49,469 bases of DNA, from the NCBI GenBank assembly GCA_035707965.1, contig DASSTJ010000044.1:1-49469 (forward strand). Reading direction: 5' to 3'. The notes under the pieces were generated by a model that saw only the letters and a list, made by a program, of their open reading frames with translations, was not told the DNA's origin and did not search any database. Shown one piece after another: positions 32,440-40,195 of the stretch. Position 1 is the first letter of the stretch, and every line of letters begins with the position of its first letter. This DNA is from DASSTJ01 sp035707965. GTDB taxonomy: Bacteria; Actinomycetota; Actinomycetes; Actinomycetales; Angustibacteraceae. Made by a program: the position numbers and the translations under genes.

Positions 32440-33330
32440 TCAGGCGTTCTGCGCCTGCATGATGTCGCGCATCAGGGCGGCGGTCTCGGACGGCGTCTTG
32501 CCGACCTTCACGCCCGCTGCCTCGAGGGCCTCCTTCTTCGCCTGCGCCGTGCCGGACGACCCCGACACGATGGCGCCGGCGTGGCCCATCGTCTTGCCCT
32601 CAGGTGCGGTGAAGCCTGCCACGTACCCGACGACCGGCTTGGTGACGTTGTCCTGGACGTAGGCCGCCGCCCGCTCCTCGGCGTCGCCACCGATCTCCCC
32701 GATCATGACGATCGCGTCGGTGTCCGGGTCGTTCTGGAACGCCTCGAGCGCGTCGATGTGCGTCGTGCCGATGACCGGGTCGCCGCCGATGCCGATGGCG
32801 GTGGAGAAGCCGAAGTCCCGCAGCTCGTACATCATCTGGTACGTCAGGGTGCCGGACTTGCTGACCAGGCCGATGCGGCCTGGCCCGGAGATGTTGGCCG
32901 GGATGATGCCGACGTTCGACTGACCGGGGCTGATGATGCCGGGGCAGTTCGGGCCGATGATCCGCGTGCCGCCGTGGGCTTGCGCGTAGGCGAAGAACTC
33001 GGCCGTGTCCTTGACCGGGACGCCCTCGGTGATCACCACGACGAGCGGCATGCCCGCGTCGACGGCCTCGACGACGGCGGCCTTGGTGCCGGCCGGCGGT
33101 ACGAAGACCACCGACACGTCGGCGCCCGTCTCCTTCATGGCCTCGACGACGGTGCCGAACACGGGGACGGCGGTGCCGTCGAAGTCGACCGTCTGACCGG
33201 CCTTCTTGGGGTTCGTGCCACCGACGACGTCGGTGCCCGAGGCGAGCATGCGGGCGGTGTGCTTGCGCCCCTCCGAGCCCGTCATGCCCTGGACGATGAC
33301 CTTGCTGTCCTTGGTGAGGAAGATCGCCAT
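32440..33330 (-). CDS. sucD: Succinyl-CoA synthetase alpha subunit
   Basis: TCA-cycle enzyme subunit that binds CoA and carries the phospho-histidine; 296 residues. Seen: the CoA-binding VIVQGMTGSEGRKHT, PPAGTKAAVVEAVDAGMPLVVVITEGVP, IGPNCPGIISPG, and the catalytic His250 in KTMGHAGAIVSGSSG. A good ribosome site (GGAGAGGGG) precedes the ATG. It follows sucC after 14 bases and is transcribed with it. Confidence 0.97.
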   Translation of the reverse strand: MAIFLTKDSKVIVQGMTGSEGRKHTARMLASGTDVVGGTNPKKAGQTVDFDGTAVPVFGTVVEAMKETGADVSVVFVPPAGTKAAVVEAVDAGMPLVVVITEGVPVKDTAEFFAYAQAHGGTRIIGPNCPGIISPGQSNVGIIPANISGPGRIGLVSKSGTLTYQMMYELRDFGFSTAIGIGGDPVIGTTHIDALEAFQNDPDTDAIVMIGEIGGDAEERAAAYVQDNVTKPVVGYVAGFTAPEGKTMGHAGAIVSGSSGTAQAKKEALEAAGVKVGKTPSETAALMRDIMQAQNA

Positions 33331-33344
33331 GGTCGCCCCTCTCC

Positions 33345-34526
33345 TTACTTCGCAGCCGCGAGCTCGGCCGCCTTGTGAGCGGCGCCGTCCATGGTCTCTT
33401 CCAGGGAGACGAGCGGGTGGTTCGCGTCTCGCAGGATGCGCCGGCCCTCCTCCACGTTGTTGCCGTCGAGCCGGACGACGAGCGGCTTGGTCGCCTGGTC
33501 GCCCAGCATGGTGAGGGCGTCGACGATGCCGTTCGCCACGGCATCGCAGGCCGTGATGCCGCCGAAGACGTTGACGAACACGCTCTTGACCTGCTGGTCG
33601 CCGAGGATGATGCCGAGGCCGTCCGCCATGACCTGCGCCGAGGCGCCGCCACCGATGTCGAGGAAGTTGGCGGGTTTGACCCCGCTGAACTGCTCGCCCG
33701 CGTAGGCGACGACGTCCAGCGTGCTCATGACCAGGCCGGCACCGTTGCCGATGATGCCGACCTCACCGTCGAGCTTGACGTAGTTGAGGTCCTTGGCCTT
33801 GGCGGCGGCCTCGAGCGGGTCGGCGGCCGCCTTGTCGACGAGCGCCTCGTGGCCGGGGTGACGGAAGGCCGCGTTGTCGTCCAGCGTCACCTTGCCGTCG
33901 AGGGCGATGATGCGGCCGTCCTCGGTGCGCACCAGCGGGTTGACCTCGACCAGCGTGGCGTCCTCGTCGCGGTAGACGTCCCAGAGCTTCTGCGCGACCT
34001 GGACGACGCCGTCGGCGACCTCGCCGCTGAAGCCGGCAACCTGCGCGATCTCGCGCGCCTTCCCCTCGTCGATGCCCACGAGCGGGTCGACCGCGACGCG
34101 GGCGAGCGCCTCGGGACGCTCGACCGCCAGCTGCTCGATCTCCATGCCGCCTTCGCGGGACGCCATGGCGAGGTAGGTGCGGTTCGAGCGGTCGAGCAGC
34201 ACCGAGAAGTAGTACTCCTCGGCGATCTTCGCGCCGGCGGCCACCATCACCCGGTGCACGGTGTGACCCTTGATGTCCATGCCGAGGATCTGCTCGGCGG
34301 CAGCGGCCGCCTCCTCGGGCGAGTGCGCCAGCTTCACGCCGCCGGCCTTGCCGCGACCACCGACCTTCACCTGGGCCTTGACCACGACCGTCGAGGACCC
34401 GCTGCTCGTCGCGATCTGCTCAGCGGCGGCGCGTGCGGCCTCCGGGGTGTCGGCGACCAGTCCGTCGAGCACGGGCACGCCGTGCTCCTCGAACAGATCA
34501 CGGGCCTGGTACTCGAAGAGGTCCAC
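33345..34526 (-). CDS. sucC: Succinyl-CoA synthetase beta subunit
   Basis: Nucleotide-binding subunit with an ATP-grasp fold; 393 residues from GTG 34526. Landmarks: MDLFEYQARDLFEEHGVPVLDG, VVKAQVKVGGRGKAGGVKLA, VEVNPLVRTEDGRIIALDGKVTLDDNA, GNGAGLVMSTLDVV, NFLDIGGGA, VFVNVFGGITACD, VVRLDGNNVEEGRRIL. First gene of the sucCD pair. Confidence 0.97.
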   Translation of the reverse strand: MDLFEYQARDLFEEHGVPVLDGLVADTPEAARAAAEQIATSSGSSTVVVKAQVKVGGRGKAGGVKLAHSPEEAAAAAEQILGMDIKGHTVHRVMVAAGAKIAEEYYFSVLLDRSNRTYLAMASREGGMEIEQLAVERPEALARVAVDPLVGIDEGKAREIAQVAGFSGEVADGVVQVAQKLWDVYRDEDATLVEVNPLVRTEDGRIIALDGKVTLDDNAAFRHPGHEALVDKAAADPLEAAAKAKDLNYVKLDGEVGIIGNGAGLVMSTLDVVAYAGEQFSGVKPANFLDIGGGASAQVMADGLGIILGDQQVKSVFVNVFGGITACDAVANGIVDALTMLGDQATKPLVVRLDGNNVEEGRRILRDANHPLVSLEETMDGAAHKAAELAAAK

Positions 34527-34656
34527 CTGGTCGTTCCTCGCCTTCCTGCGACGCCGTCGTCGGACCCGCTCGGGCCGGTCGGCAGCCTAGTCGTGGGTCC
34601 GAGCCGCGGCGACGCCGGGAGGCGCGAGTGCGACGAATCGCACACCGGAAGGCCGG

Positions 34657-35058
34657 TCAGTCGGTAGTGACGTTCTCGCGCACCCAGTCGACGATGGAGG
34701 CCGTCGTCGCACCGGGCGTGAACACCTTGGCCACGCCGAGCCGCTCGAGCTCAGGGATGTCGGCGTCCGGGATGATGCCGCCGCCGAAGACGAGGATGTC
34801 GGCGGCGTCGCGCTCCTTGAGCAGCTCGACGACCCTGGCGAACAACGTCATGTGGGCGCCGGACAGCACCGACAGGCCCACCACGTCGGCGTCCTCGGCG
34901 ATGGCGGCCTCGACGATCTGCTCGGGCGTCTGGTGCAGGCCGGTGTAGACCACCTCCATGCCGGCGTCCCGCAGCGCGCGGGCGACGACCTTCGCGCCGC
35001 GGTCGTGGCCGTCGAGGCCGGGCTTGGCGACGACGACGCGGACGGGGACGCTGCCCAT
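34657..35058 (-). CDS. Stand-alone cobalamin (B12)-binding domain protein
   Basis: 133 residues, one B12-binding Rossmann domain equal to the C-terminal domain of methylmalonyl-CoA mutase. The B12 motif DxHxxG is Asp16-Gly-His18-Asp-Arg-Gly21, followed by the SxL motif (LSVLSGAH) and GGGIIPDADIPEL. A GGAGG ribosome site precedes ATG 35058. No mutase catalytic subunit lies beside it; such orphans occur next to sucCD in several actinobacteria and would link methylmalonyl-CoA/succinyl-CoA metabolism to the TCA cycle. It may be the small subunit of a mutase encoded elsewhere. Confidence 0.92.
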   Translation of the reverse strand: MGSVPVRVVVAKPGLDGHDRGAKVVARALRDAGMEVVYTGLHQTPEQIVEAAIAEDADVVGLSVLSGAHMTLFARVVELLKERDAADILVFGGGIIPDADIPELERLGVAKVFTPGATTASIVDWVRENVTTD

Positions 35059-35235
35059 GGCGGACCTCCAGGCACTCGAGCACGCGACGGCGGGGACGAA
35101 CCGACGCCCAGCAGCGTAGTGCCTGGGTGTCGTCGCGCGATCTGCCGCCCGCCTCGCTACGGTCAGCGGCACGACATGCCGATCAGGACGTCGACGCCGC
35201 CGCCCCGCGCGACGGGGACAGGAACGAGGGACGCC

Positions 35236-36186
35236 ATGAGCCTGCAGCGGACCGAGCGCCAGGGACGCCAGCCCGGTGCGCGGGACGACCGCGGGTACCA
35301 GAGCCGGCCGGTCGGCCTGGGCGGCGCGCTGCTGCGCGGCGCGGGCACGCTGCTCTCGCCCAGCGGGCTGCGCGGCGCGGCGGTCGAGACCATGTGGGTC
35401 GGGACGCACGTGGCGCTCTACCCGTGGGGGCTGGTCGGCGGCGGCCTGCGAGCCGTCGAGGGCGCCGGTCACCGGTTCGGCGTCGGCCACCTGCCGCCGG
35501 TGCAGCGCGGCCTGCTCATCGGGGACGTCGAGGCGGCCGGGACGCCGATCCTCCTGGTCCACGGGATGGTCGACAACCGGTCGATCTTCACGCTGCTGCG
35601 CCGGGGTCTGCTGCGCCGGGGGTTCGGTCGCGTTCTCACGCTCAACTACTCACCCCTCACCGGCGATGTCCGCGCCGCGGCGCGCGACCTGGCCGAGCGC
35701 GTCGAGCAGCTCGTGGCCGACACCGGCTACGAGCGGGTGCACGTCATCGGCCACAGCCTCGGCGGCCTCATCGCCAGGTACTACGTGCAGCGGCTGGGGG
35801 GTCACGAGCGGGTCCACAGCCTCGTCACCCTGGGCACCCCGCACGGTGGCACGTCCGCCGCCCGCCTGCTGCCGGCCACCACCCTGGGCCGCCAGCTGCG
35901 TCCGGGCAGCGAGCTGGTCGCCGAGCTGGCGGAGCCGGCGCCCGAGGTCACCACCCGCTTCGTGGCGTACTGGTCCGACCTCGACCAGCTGATCATCCCC
36001 AAGCGCAACGCGCGGATCGTGCACGGCGACCTCCGGGTGCGCAACGAGCTCGTCCGACGGGTCGGGCACATGTCGCTCCCGATCGACCCTCGCGTCGTCC
36101 ATGGCGTCAGCACCGAGCTGGCGCAGCTCGGCGCGGACGGGACGACGTCCGTCCCCGGCGTGGCAGCCCTGCATCACGCACGGTGA
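35236..36186 (+). CDS. Lipase-like alpha/beta hydrolase
   Basis: 316 residues from ATG 35236 with GAGGGA just upstream. The oxyanion segment PILLVHGMVDNRSIF and the nucleophile elbow VIGHSLGGLIARYYVQ (Ser174) mark a lipase/esterase of the PGAP1-like or triacylglycerol-lipase type; VTLGTPHGGTSAARLL is typical for these. The acid and His are not certain; His in RVGHMSLPIDP is the likely base. The first 90 residues hold a hydrophobic stretch (about 57-75, GTHVALYPWGLVGGGLRAV) that could associate with the membrane. No signal peptide. Substrate unknown. Confidence 0.87.
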   Translation: MSLQRTERQGRQPGARDDRGYQSRPVGLGGALLRGAGTLLSPSGLRGAAVETMWVGTHVALYPWGLVGGGLRAVEGAGHRFGVGHLPPVQRGLLIGDVEAAGTPILLVHGMVDNRSIFTLLRRGLLRRGFGRVLTLNYSPLTGDVRAAARDLAERVEQLVADTGYERVHVIGHSLGGLIARYYVQRLGGHERVHSLVTLGTPHGGTSAARLLPATTLGRQLRPGSELVAELAEPAPEVTTRFVAYWSDLDQLIIPKRNARIVHGDLRVRNELVRRVGHMSLPIDPRVVHGVSTELAQLGADGTTSVPGVAALHHAR

Positions 36187-36349
36187 CGCCGTCCAGCCGC
36201 CGGTTCGACCAACGACGAGCCGGACCGGTCTGCGGGCCGGCACTTGATGACACTCCGTCGTCCTCCGTATGGTCGTCCTCGACCCGACCGCGCAGGAGGG
36301 TCAGGAAGCACCCGCCGAACCCGAGCGTCAGTCGAACCGGAGGAGCCAC

Positions 36350-37093
36350 GTGCCGGCAGGCAGCACCTACGTCGGTCGCCACCGAGGTCGGCACCGCGCG
36401 ATCCCCGAGCAGCGCACGCGCGGCCTCACCCTTCCCGGGGCGGCGGCCGCAGCACTGACGATCACCGCCACCGGCGCGGCCGTCCTGCCGGGACTCGGCG
36501 GGGCCAGCGCGTCGGCGACGGAGGGTCACCGCCCCACCACCGAGCCCTCGCACGAGCAGCAGGCGGCCGCGACCACCGGCGTCGCGGCGTCCCTGCGGGA
36601 CCGCGACCTCGTGGCCCGCGCCCAGCGTGCCCGCGAGCGCGCCAGCCGCGACCACGCCCGTCAGCAGATCATCGAGAGACGTGAGGCCGCCCTGGCCCGG
36701 GCGCACCGCTGGGTGCTGCCCGTCACCCACTACCGGTTCACGTCGACGTTCGGAACGCGCTGGGGCCGGCTGCACGCGGGCGACGACCTGGCCGCCCCCG
36801 TCGGCACCCGCATCGGCTCGCTCTCGTCAGGCACCGTGATCTTCGCCGGCACCGAGAGCGGCTACGGCAACAAGGTCGAGGTACGGCACTGGGACGGCAC
36901 CGTGAGCTGGTACGGCCACATGTCGAGCATCGCCGTCAAGGTGGGCGACAAGGTCGCCCCGGGCGACAAGCTGGGAGAGGTGGGCAACACGGGGCACTCC
37001 ACCGGCCCGCACCTGCACCTCGAGATCCACCCCGGCGGCGGTGTCGCCGTCAATCCCGCCGCCTGGCTCGCCAAGCACGGCCTGCACCTCTGA
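36350..37093 (+). CDS. Secreted M23-family (LytM-type) peptidase
   Basis: Cell-wall zinc endopeptidase family; 247 residues from GTG 36350, set by CCGGAGGAG at 36336-36344. Residues about 26-55 form a signal or membrane segment. A coiled-coil-like basic stretch (82-118) is followed by the M23 domain. Zinc ligands His142 and Asp146 (LHAGDDL) and His223 with His221 (PHLHLEI) are present, as is His190 (WYGHMSS), so it should be active. Convergent with the iron-permease-like gene. Confidence 0.9.
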   Translation: MPAGSTYVGRHRGRHRAIPEQRTRGLTLPGAAAAALTITATGAAVLPGLGGASASATEGHRPTTEPSHEQQAAATTGVAASLRDRDLVARAQRARERASRDHARQQIIERREAALARAHRWVLPVTHYRFTSTFGTRWGRLHAGDDLAAPVGTRIGSLSSGTVIFAGTESGYGNKVEVRHWDGTVSWYGHMSSIAVKVGDKVAPGDKLGEVGNTGHSTGPHLHLEIHPGGGVAVNPAAWLAKHGLHL

Positions 37094-37113
37094 CCGGCGC
37101 CTTCCGTCCCTCG

Positions 37114-37626
37114 TCAGCCGGAGGCAGTGGCCCGGTCGCCGCGGCCGTTCTGGTTCGCGCGGGCGGCGTCGTCCCGGGGGCCTGACGCGTCCCGGTCCCC
37201 TCCTGCGGCGACCTCGTTGTTGCTGGTGCTCTCGCGCTGCTCCAGCCCGACGGCCGCGCGCAGCTCGGCGATGTCCGTGTGCAACGAGCTGCCCTCGCGG
37301 CCCTTCTCCATCTCCTTCATCAGGTCGGCGAGCCCGTCCGCGATCGCGTTGAGCTTGTGCTGCACCGCCTGGTCGGCCCTCGTCTGGCTGTTCTGCAGCA
37401 GCGCGACCATGAGGAACGTGACGATCGTGGTCAGCGTGTTGATGATGAGCTGCCAGGTGTCGATGTCCTTCAAGACGAAGATCGACGGGGCCCACAGGAC
37501 CACGAGCAGCACGCAGAACACGAAGAACCAGGCACGGCTCGCCAGACGCGACGCGCCCTCCGCGAACTTGTCGAACCCACCGACCTCGTCGGACACGTCG
37601 GTGGGGACGATGGGACGTTCGGACAC
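37114..37626 (-). CDS. Low-affinity iron permease family protein
   Basis: 170 residues from GTG 37626, preceded by an excellent AGGAGGTG. Two membrane segments (about 35-53, FFVFCVLLVVLWAPSIFVL, and 60-80) are followed by the family motif FLMVALLQNSQTRADQAVQHKLNAIADGL. A polar, disordered C-terminal tail follows. Family members are called low-affinity iron permeases from a plant/fungal relative; transport has not been shown for most bacterial ones. The open frame upstream to 37722 is not needed. Confidence 0.85.
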   Translation of the reverse strand: MSERPIVPTDVSDEVGGFDKFAEGASRLASRAWFFVFCVLLVVLWAPSIFVLKDIDTWQLIINTLTTIVTFLMVALLQNSQTRADQAVQHKLNAIADGLADLMKEMEKGREGSSLHTDIAELRAAVGLEQRESTSNNEVAAGGDRDASGPRDDAARANQNGRGDRATASG

Positions 37627-37779
37627 CAACACCTCCTGCGACTTCCACGAGGCACCTCCTCGCTCCGCCTCGACGGTAGTGCCGCCGCGAGCCGGGCGCG
37701 CGCCGAGCGCCTCCACCCGCAATCGGCTCGCACCGACCGCCGGTGCCGTCGTCCGAAGGCGTCACCTACCCTCGTCACC

Positions 37780-38145
37780 GTGCTCCTGCCCGTCACCATC
37801 GCCGTCCTCGTCTGCGCGTCGGCTCTCGCCGTCGCGTCCGGCATCGTGACCGCGCGCGACCGCCGGGCCGGCACGGGGCTGCTCCTGCTCGCCGGCGTCA
37901 CCGAGCTGGCGGTGGTCGCGCAGCTCGTGGCGGGTGTCGTCCTGCTGACGTCCAGCAGCCACGACGTGAGCGCCGCGCTGTTCATCGCCTACCTCGTCGG
38001 CCTCGTGGTCGTCGTGCCGCTGGCCGTCTTCTGGGCACTGGGCGAGCCGACCCGGTGGGGGCCGGGCGTCCTGACCGTGGCCGCGCTCGTCGTCCTCGTC
38101 CTGGTCGCTCGTCTGCACCAGCTCTGGTCCGGCACCGGTGCCTGA
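37780..38145 (+). CDS. Small integral membrane protein
   Basis: 121 residues from GTG 37780 with four hydrophobic segments (LLPVTIAVLVCASALAVASG; GLLLLAGVTELAVVAQLVAG; AALFIAYLVGLVVVVPLAVFWAL; GVLTVAALVVLVLVARLHQLW). Not assigned to a function. It overlaps the next gene by 8 bases and looks like the first of three co-transcribed membrane protein genes. Part of the coding region upstream of 37780 is open but polar and overlaps the opposite gene. Confidence 0.75.
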   Translation: MLLPVTIAVLVCASALAVASGIVTARDRRAGTGLLLLAGVTELAVVAQLVAGVVLLTSSSHDVSAALFIAYLVGLVVVVPLAVFWALGEPTRWGPGVLTVAALVVLVLVARLHQLWSGTGA

Positions 38146-38587
38146 CGGCACACCCCCGCAGCCGATCGAGACGGCGGACGACGGCAGCCGGGCGGGGCGG
38201 GGACCTGGCCGCATCCTCGTGGCGGTGTACGCCGTCTTCGCGCTCGCGGCGACGGGGCGAGCGACCCTGCAGATCAGCGAGTACTTCCACCGCGCGCCGG
38301 TGGCGTACCTGCTGTCCGCGCTGGCCGCCGTGATCTACCTGGTGGCGACGGTGGCACTGGCGCGTGGCGACCGCACGAGCGTGAAGGTGGCCACCGTGTC
38401 GTGCACCATCGAGCTCCTCGGCGTGCTCGTGGTCGGCGCTCTCAGCTACGTGGACCACGAGGCGTTCCCCGACAAGACGGTGTGGTCCCACTTCGGCAGC
38501 GGCTACGGCTACGTCCCTCTCGTGCTGCCGGTGGTCGGCCTGCTGTGGCTGCGGCAGGTCCGTCGCCACCGGGCACCGGTCGCGTGA
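38138..38587 (+). CDS. Small integral membrane protein
   Basis: 149 residues from GTG 38138, with about 25 polar N-terminal residues then four hydrophobic segments (ILVAVYAVFALAATG; VAYLLSALAAVIYLVATVALA; VATVSCTIELLGVLVVGAL; YVPLVLPVVGLLWL). A conserved-looking loop SYVDHEAFPDKTVWSHFGSGYGYVP faces one side of the membrane. Function unknown. Its stop overlaps the MFS gene as GTGA. Confidence 0.8.
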   Translation: MPDGTPPQPIETADDGSRAGRGPGRILVAVYAVFALAATGRATLQISEYFHRAPVAYLLSALAAVIYLVATVALARGDRTSVKVATVSCTIELLGVLVVGALSYVDHEAFPDKTVWSHFGSGYGYVPLVLPVVGLLWLRQVRRHRAPVA

Positions 38588-39804
38588 GGACGTACCGCGA
38601 GCTCTTCTCCGTGGGCGAGTTCCGCGTGCTGTTCGGCACCCAGTGCCTCGTCATGGCGTCGGTGTCGATCGGCAGCCTCGCTCTGGGCACGATCACCTAC
38701 TCCGCCACGGCGTCGCCTGTCCTGACGGCCCTCGCCATGTTCGGCGGGCCCCTGGTGCAGCTCGTCGGCTCCCAGTTCCTGCTCTCGCTGTCCGACCTGC
38801 TCCGGCCCCGGTCGGCCCTCCTCCTCGTCGGTTGCACGATGATGGTCTGCGAGGCGCTGCAAGCGCTTCCCGGTCTCGCCTGGCCGTCGCGGTTCCTCCT
38901 CATGGCGGTCCCCTGGCTCGTCATGTCGGCCACCAGCGGCACACGCGTCGCCCTGATGTCGGAGATCCTGCCGCCGCAGGCGTTCGTGCTCGGGCGGTCC
39001 ACCATGAACATCGCGGTGGGCGTCATGCAGGTGGCCGGCTACAGCACCGGCGGCGTGCTGCTGCTCGCCCTGTCCACCACCGACCTCTTCCTGGTCTCGG
39101 CTGGCTTCCTCCTGCTGGCGGTCGTGTGGCTGCGGTTCGGCCTGGCCGACCGCCCCGCGCGGGCGAGTGACGCGAAGGTCGTGCGACGCACCCGCCAGGT
39201 GAACCGCCACCTGCTCTCGTCACCTGTCCTGCGGCCCCTCTACCTCTACCTGTGGGTGCCGAACGGGCTCGTCGTGGGCTGCGAGGCGCTGTTCGTGCCC
39301 TTCGCGGGGCACCACGCCGGCTACCTCTTCGCCGTCACGGCCGGCGGCATGCTGCTGGGCGACGTCGTCGTCGGCCGATTCGTGCCCGAACGCGTCCGGG
39401 ACAGGCTGATCGGGCCGCTCCGGCTGCTCCTCGCTGTCCCGTACCTGGCCTGCTTCTTCGGGCCCTCGGTGGCCGTCGTGGCTGTGCTGGGCATGGTGGC
39501 CTCGTTCGGCTACTCGGCCAGCCTGCCGCTGCAGGAGCGCCTGCTCGCGCACACCCACGCCTCACACCGGGGCCAGGTGCTGGGCCTGGCGTCCGTCGGG
39601 CTGATGGTGCTGCAGGCCTCCGGTGCCCTGCTCGGTGGCGCCGTCGGTCAGCTGCTCACGCACGTCGTCGCCACGCCGAGCGCCGCGGCTGCGAAGGCGA
39701 TGAGCGTGATGGCTGCCACGTCGGTGCTGGTGACGCTGGGGCTCAGTCGTGGGCTCGCCCGGTCGGCCCTGCCGGATGTCGCCACCAGGCCGCCGTCCGT
39801 CTGA
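38584..39804 (+). CDS. MFS-type transporter
   Basis: 406 residues from GTG 38584 with about twelve hydrophobic segments and the basic central loop expected for a major facilitator protein (RPARASDAKVVRRTRQVNRHLL). The C-terminal half has SLPLQERLLAHTHASHRGQVLGLASVGLMVLQASGALLGG. Substrate unknown; proton-driven efflux is typical. Translationally coupled to the small membrane protein before it. Confidence 0.85.
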   Translation: MRTYRELFSVGEFRVLFGTQCLVMASVSIGSLALGTITYSATASPVLTALAMFGGPLVQLVGSQFLLSLSDLLRPRSALLLVGCTMMVCEALQALPGLAWPSRFLLMAVPWLVMSATSGTRVALMSEILPPQAFVLGRSTMNIAVGVMQVAGYSTGGVLLLALSTTDLFLVSAGFLLLAVVWLRFGLADRPARASDAKVVRRTRQVNRHLLSSPVLRPLYLYLWVPNGLVVGCEALFVPFAGHHAGYLFAVTAGGMLLGDVVVGRFVPERVRDRLIGPLRLLLAVPYLACFFGPSVAVVAVLGMVASFGYSASLPLQERLLAHTHASHRGQVLGLASVGLMVLQASGALLGGAVGQLLTHVVATPSAAAAKAMSVMAATSVLVTLGLSRGLARSALPDVATRPPSV

Positions 39805-39823
39805 GCCGCCGTCGGCACCTGCC

Positions 39824-40150
39824 TCAGCCGTGCTCGCGGCGCGGTGCCTGCGGCGCGGGCGCGGTCTGCGGCGGCCCCAGGTTCGGCTGGTCGGGGTCGT
39901 TCACGAGCTCGACGTCGACCCCGTCGCCCTCGCGTCGACGGCCCTCGGCGCCGCCGCCGGCGCCACCCTCGTCCGCCGTCTGCGCGCCCTCGACGCCGTC
40001 GCCCGCCGGAGCCTCACCGACCGACGCGAGCGCCTGCTCCTCGGAACCGCTGCGCTGCACGGCGTCCGGCCCCGGTGTGCTCGACTCGTACGGCTCCGGG
40101 TCGAGGCCGGGGTCGGGCTCTGATGGACGCTTGCTGTGCTTCCCGGTCAT
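39824..40150 (-). CDS. Hypothetical disordered acidic protein
   Basis: 108 residues from ATG 40150, or 120 from 40186. The composition is polar and low-complexity (Gly, Glu, Asp, Pro, Ser); there is no membrane segment, motif or likely fold. It ends VELVNDPDQPNLGPPQ. It follows pcrA after 45 bases on the same strand, which supports a real gene, but codon evidence alone is weak. Confidence 0.5.
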   Translation of the reverse strand: MTGKHSKRPSEPDPGLDPEPYESSTPGPDAVQRSGSEEQALASVGEAPAGDGVEGAQTADEGGAGGGAEGRRREGDGVDVELVNDPDQPNLGPPQTAPAPQAPRREHG

Positions 40151-40195
40151 GCTGCCCAGCCTGCCGAGGCAGGCCGTGGCTCGCACCCCGAGCCG

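Noticed and set aside
32761..32815. GCCGATG motifs resembling sigma-28 -10 boxes
   Set aside because: They lie inside conserved sucD codons and have no matching -35 element at 15-16 bases; GCCGATG is frequent by chance in this GC-rich DNA.
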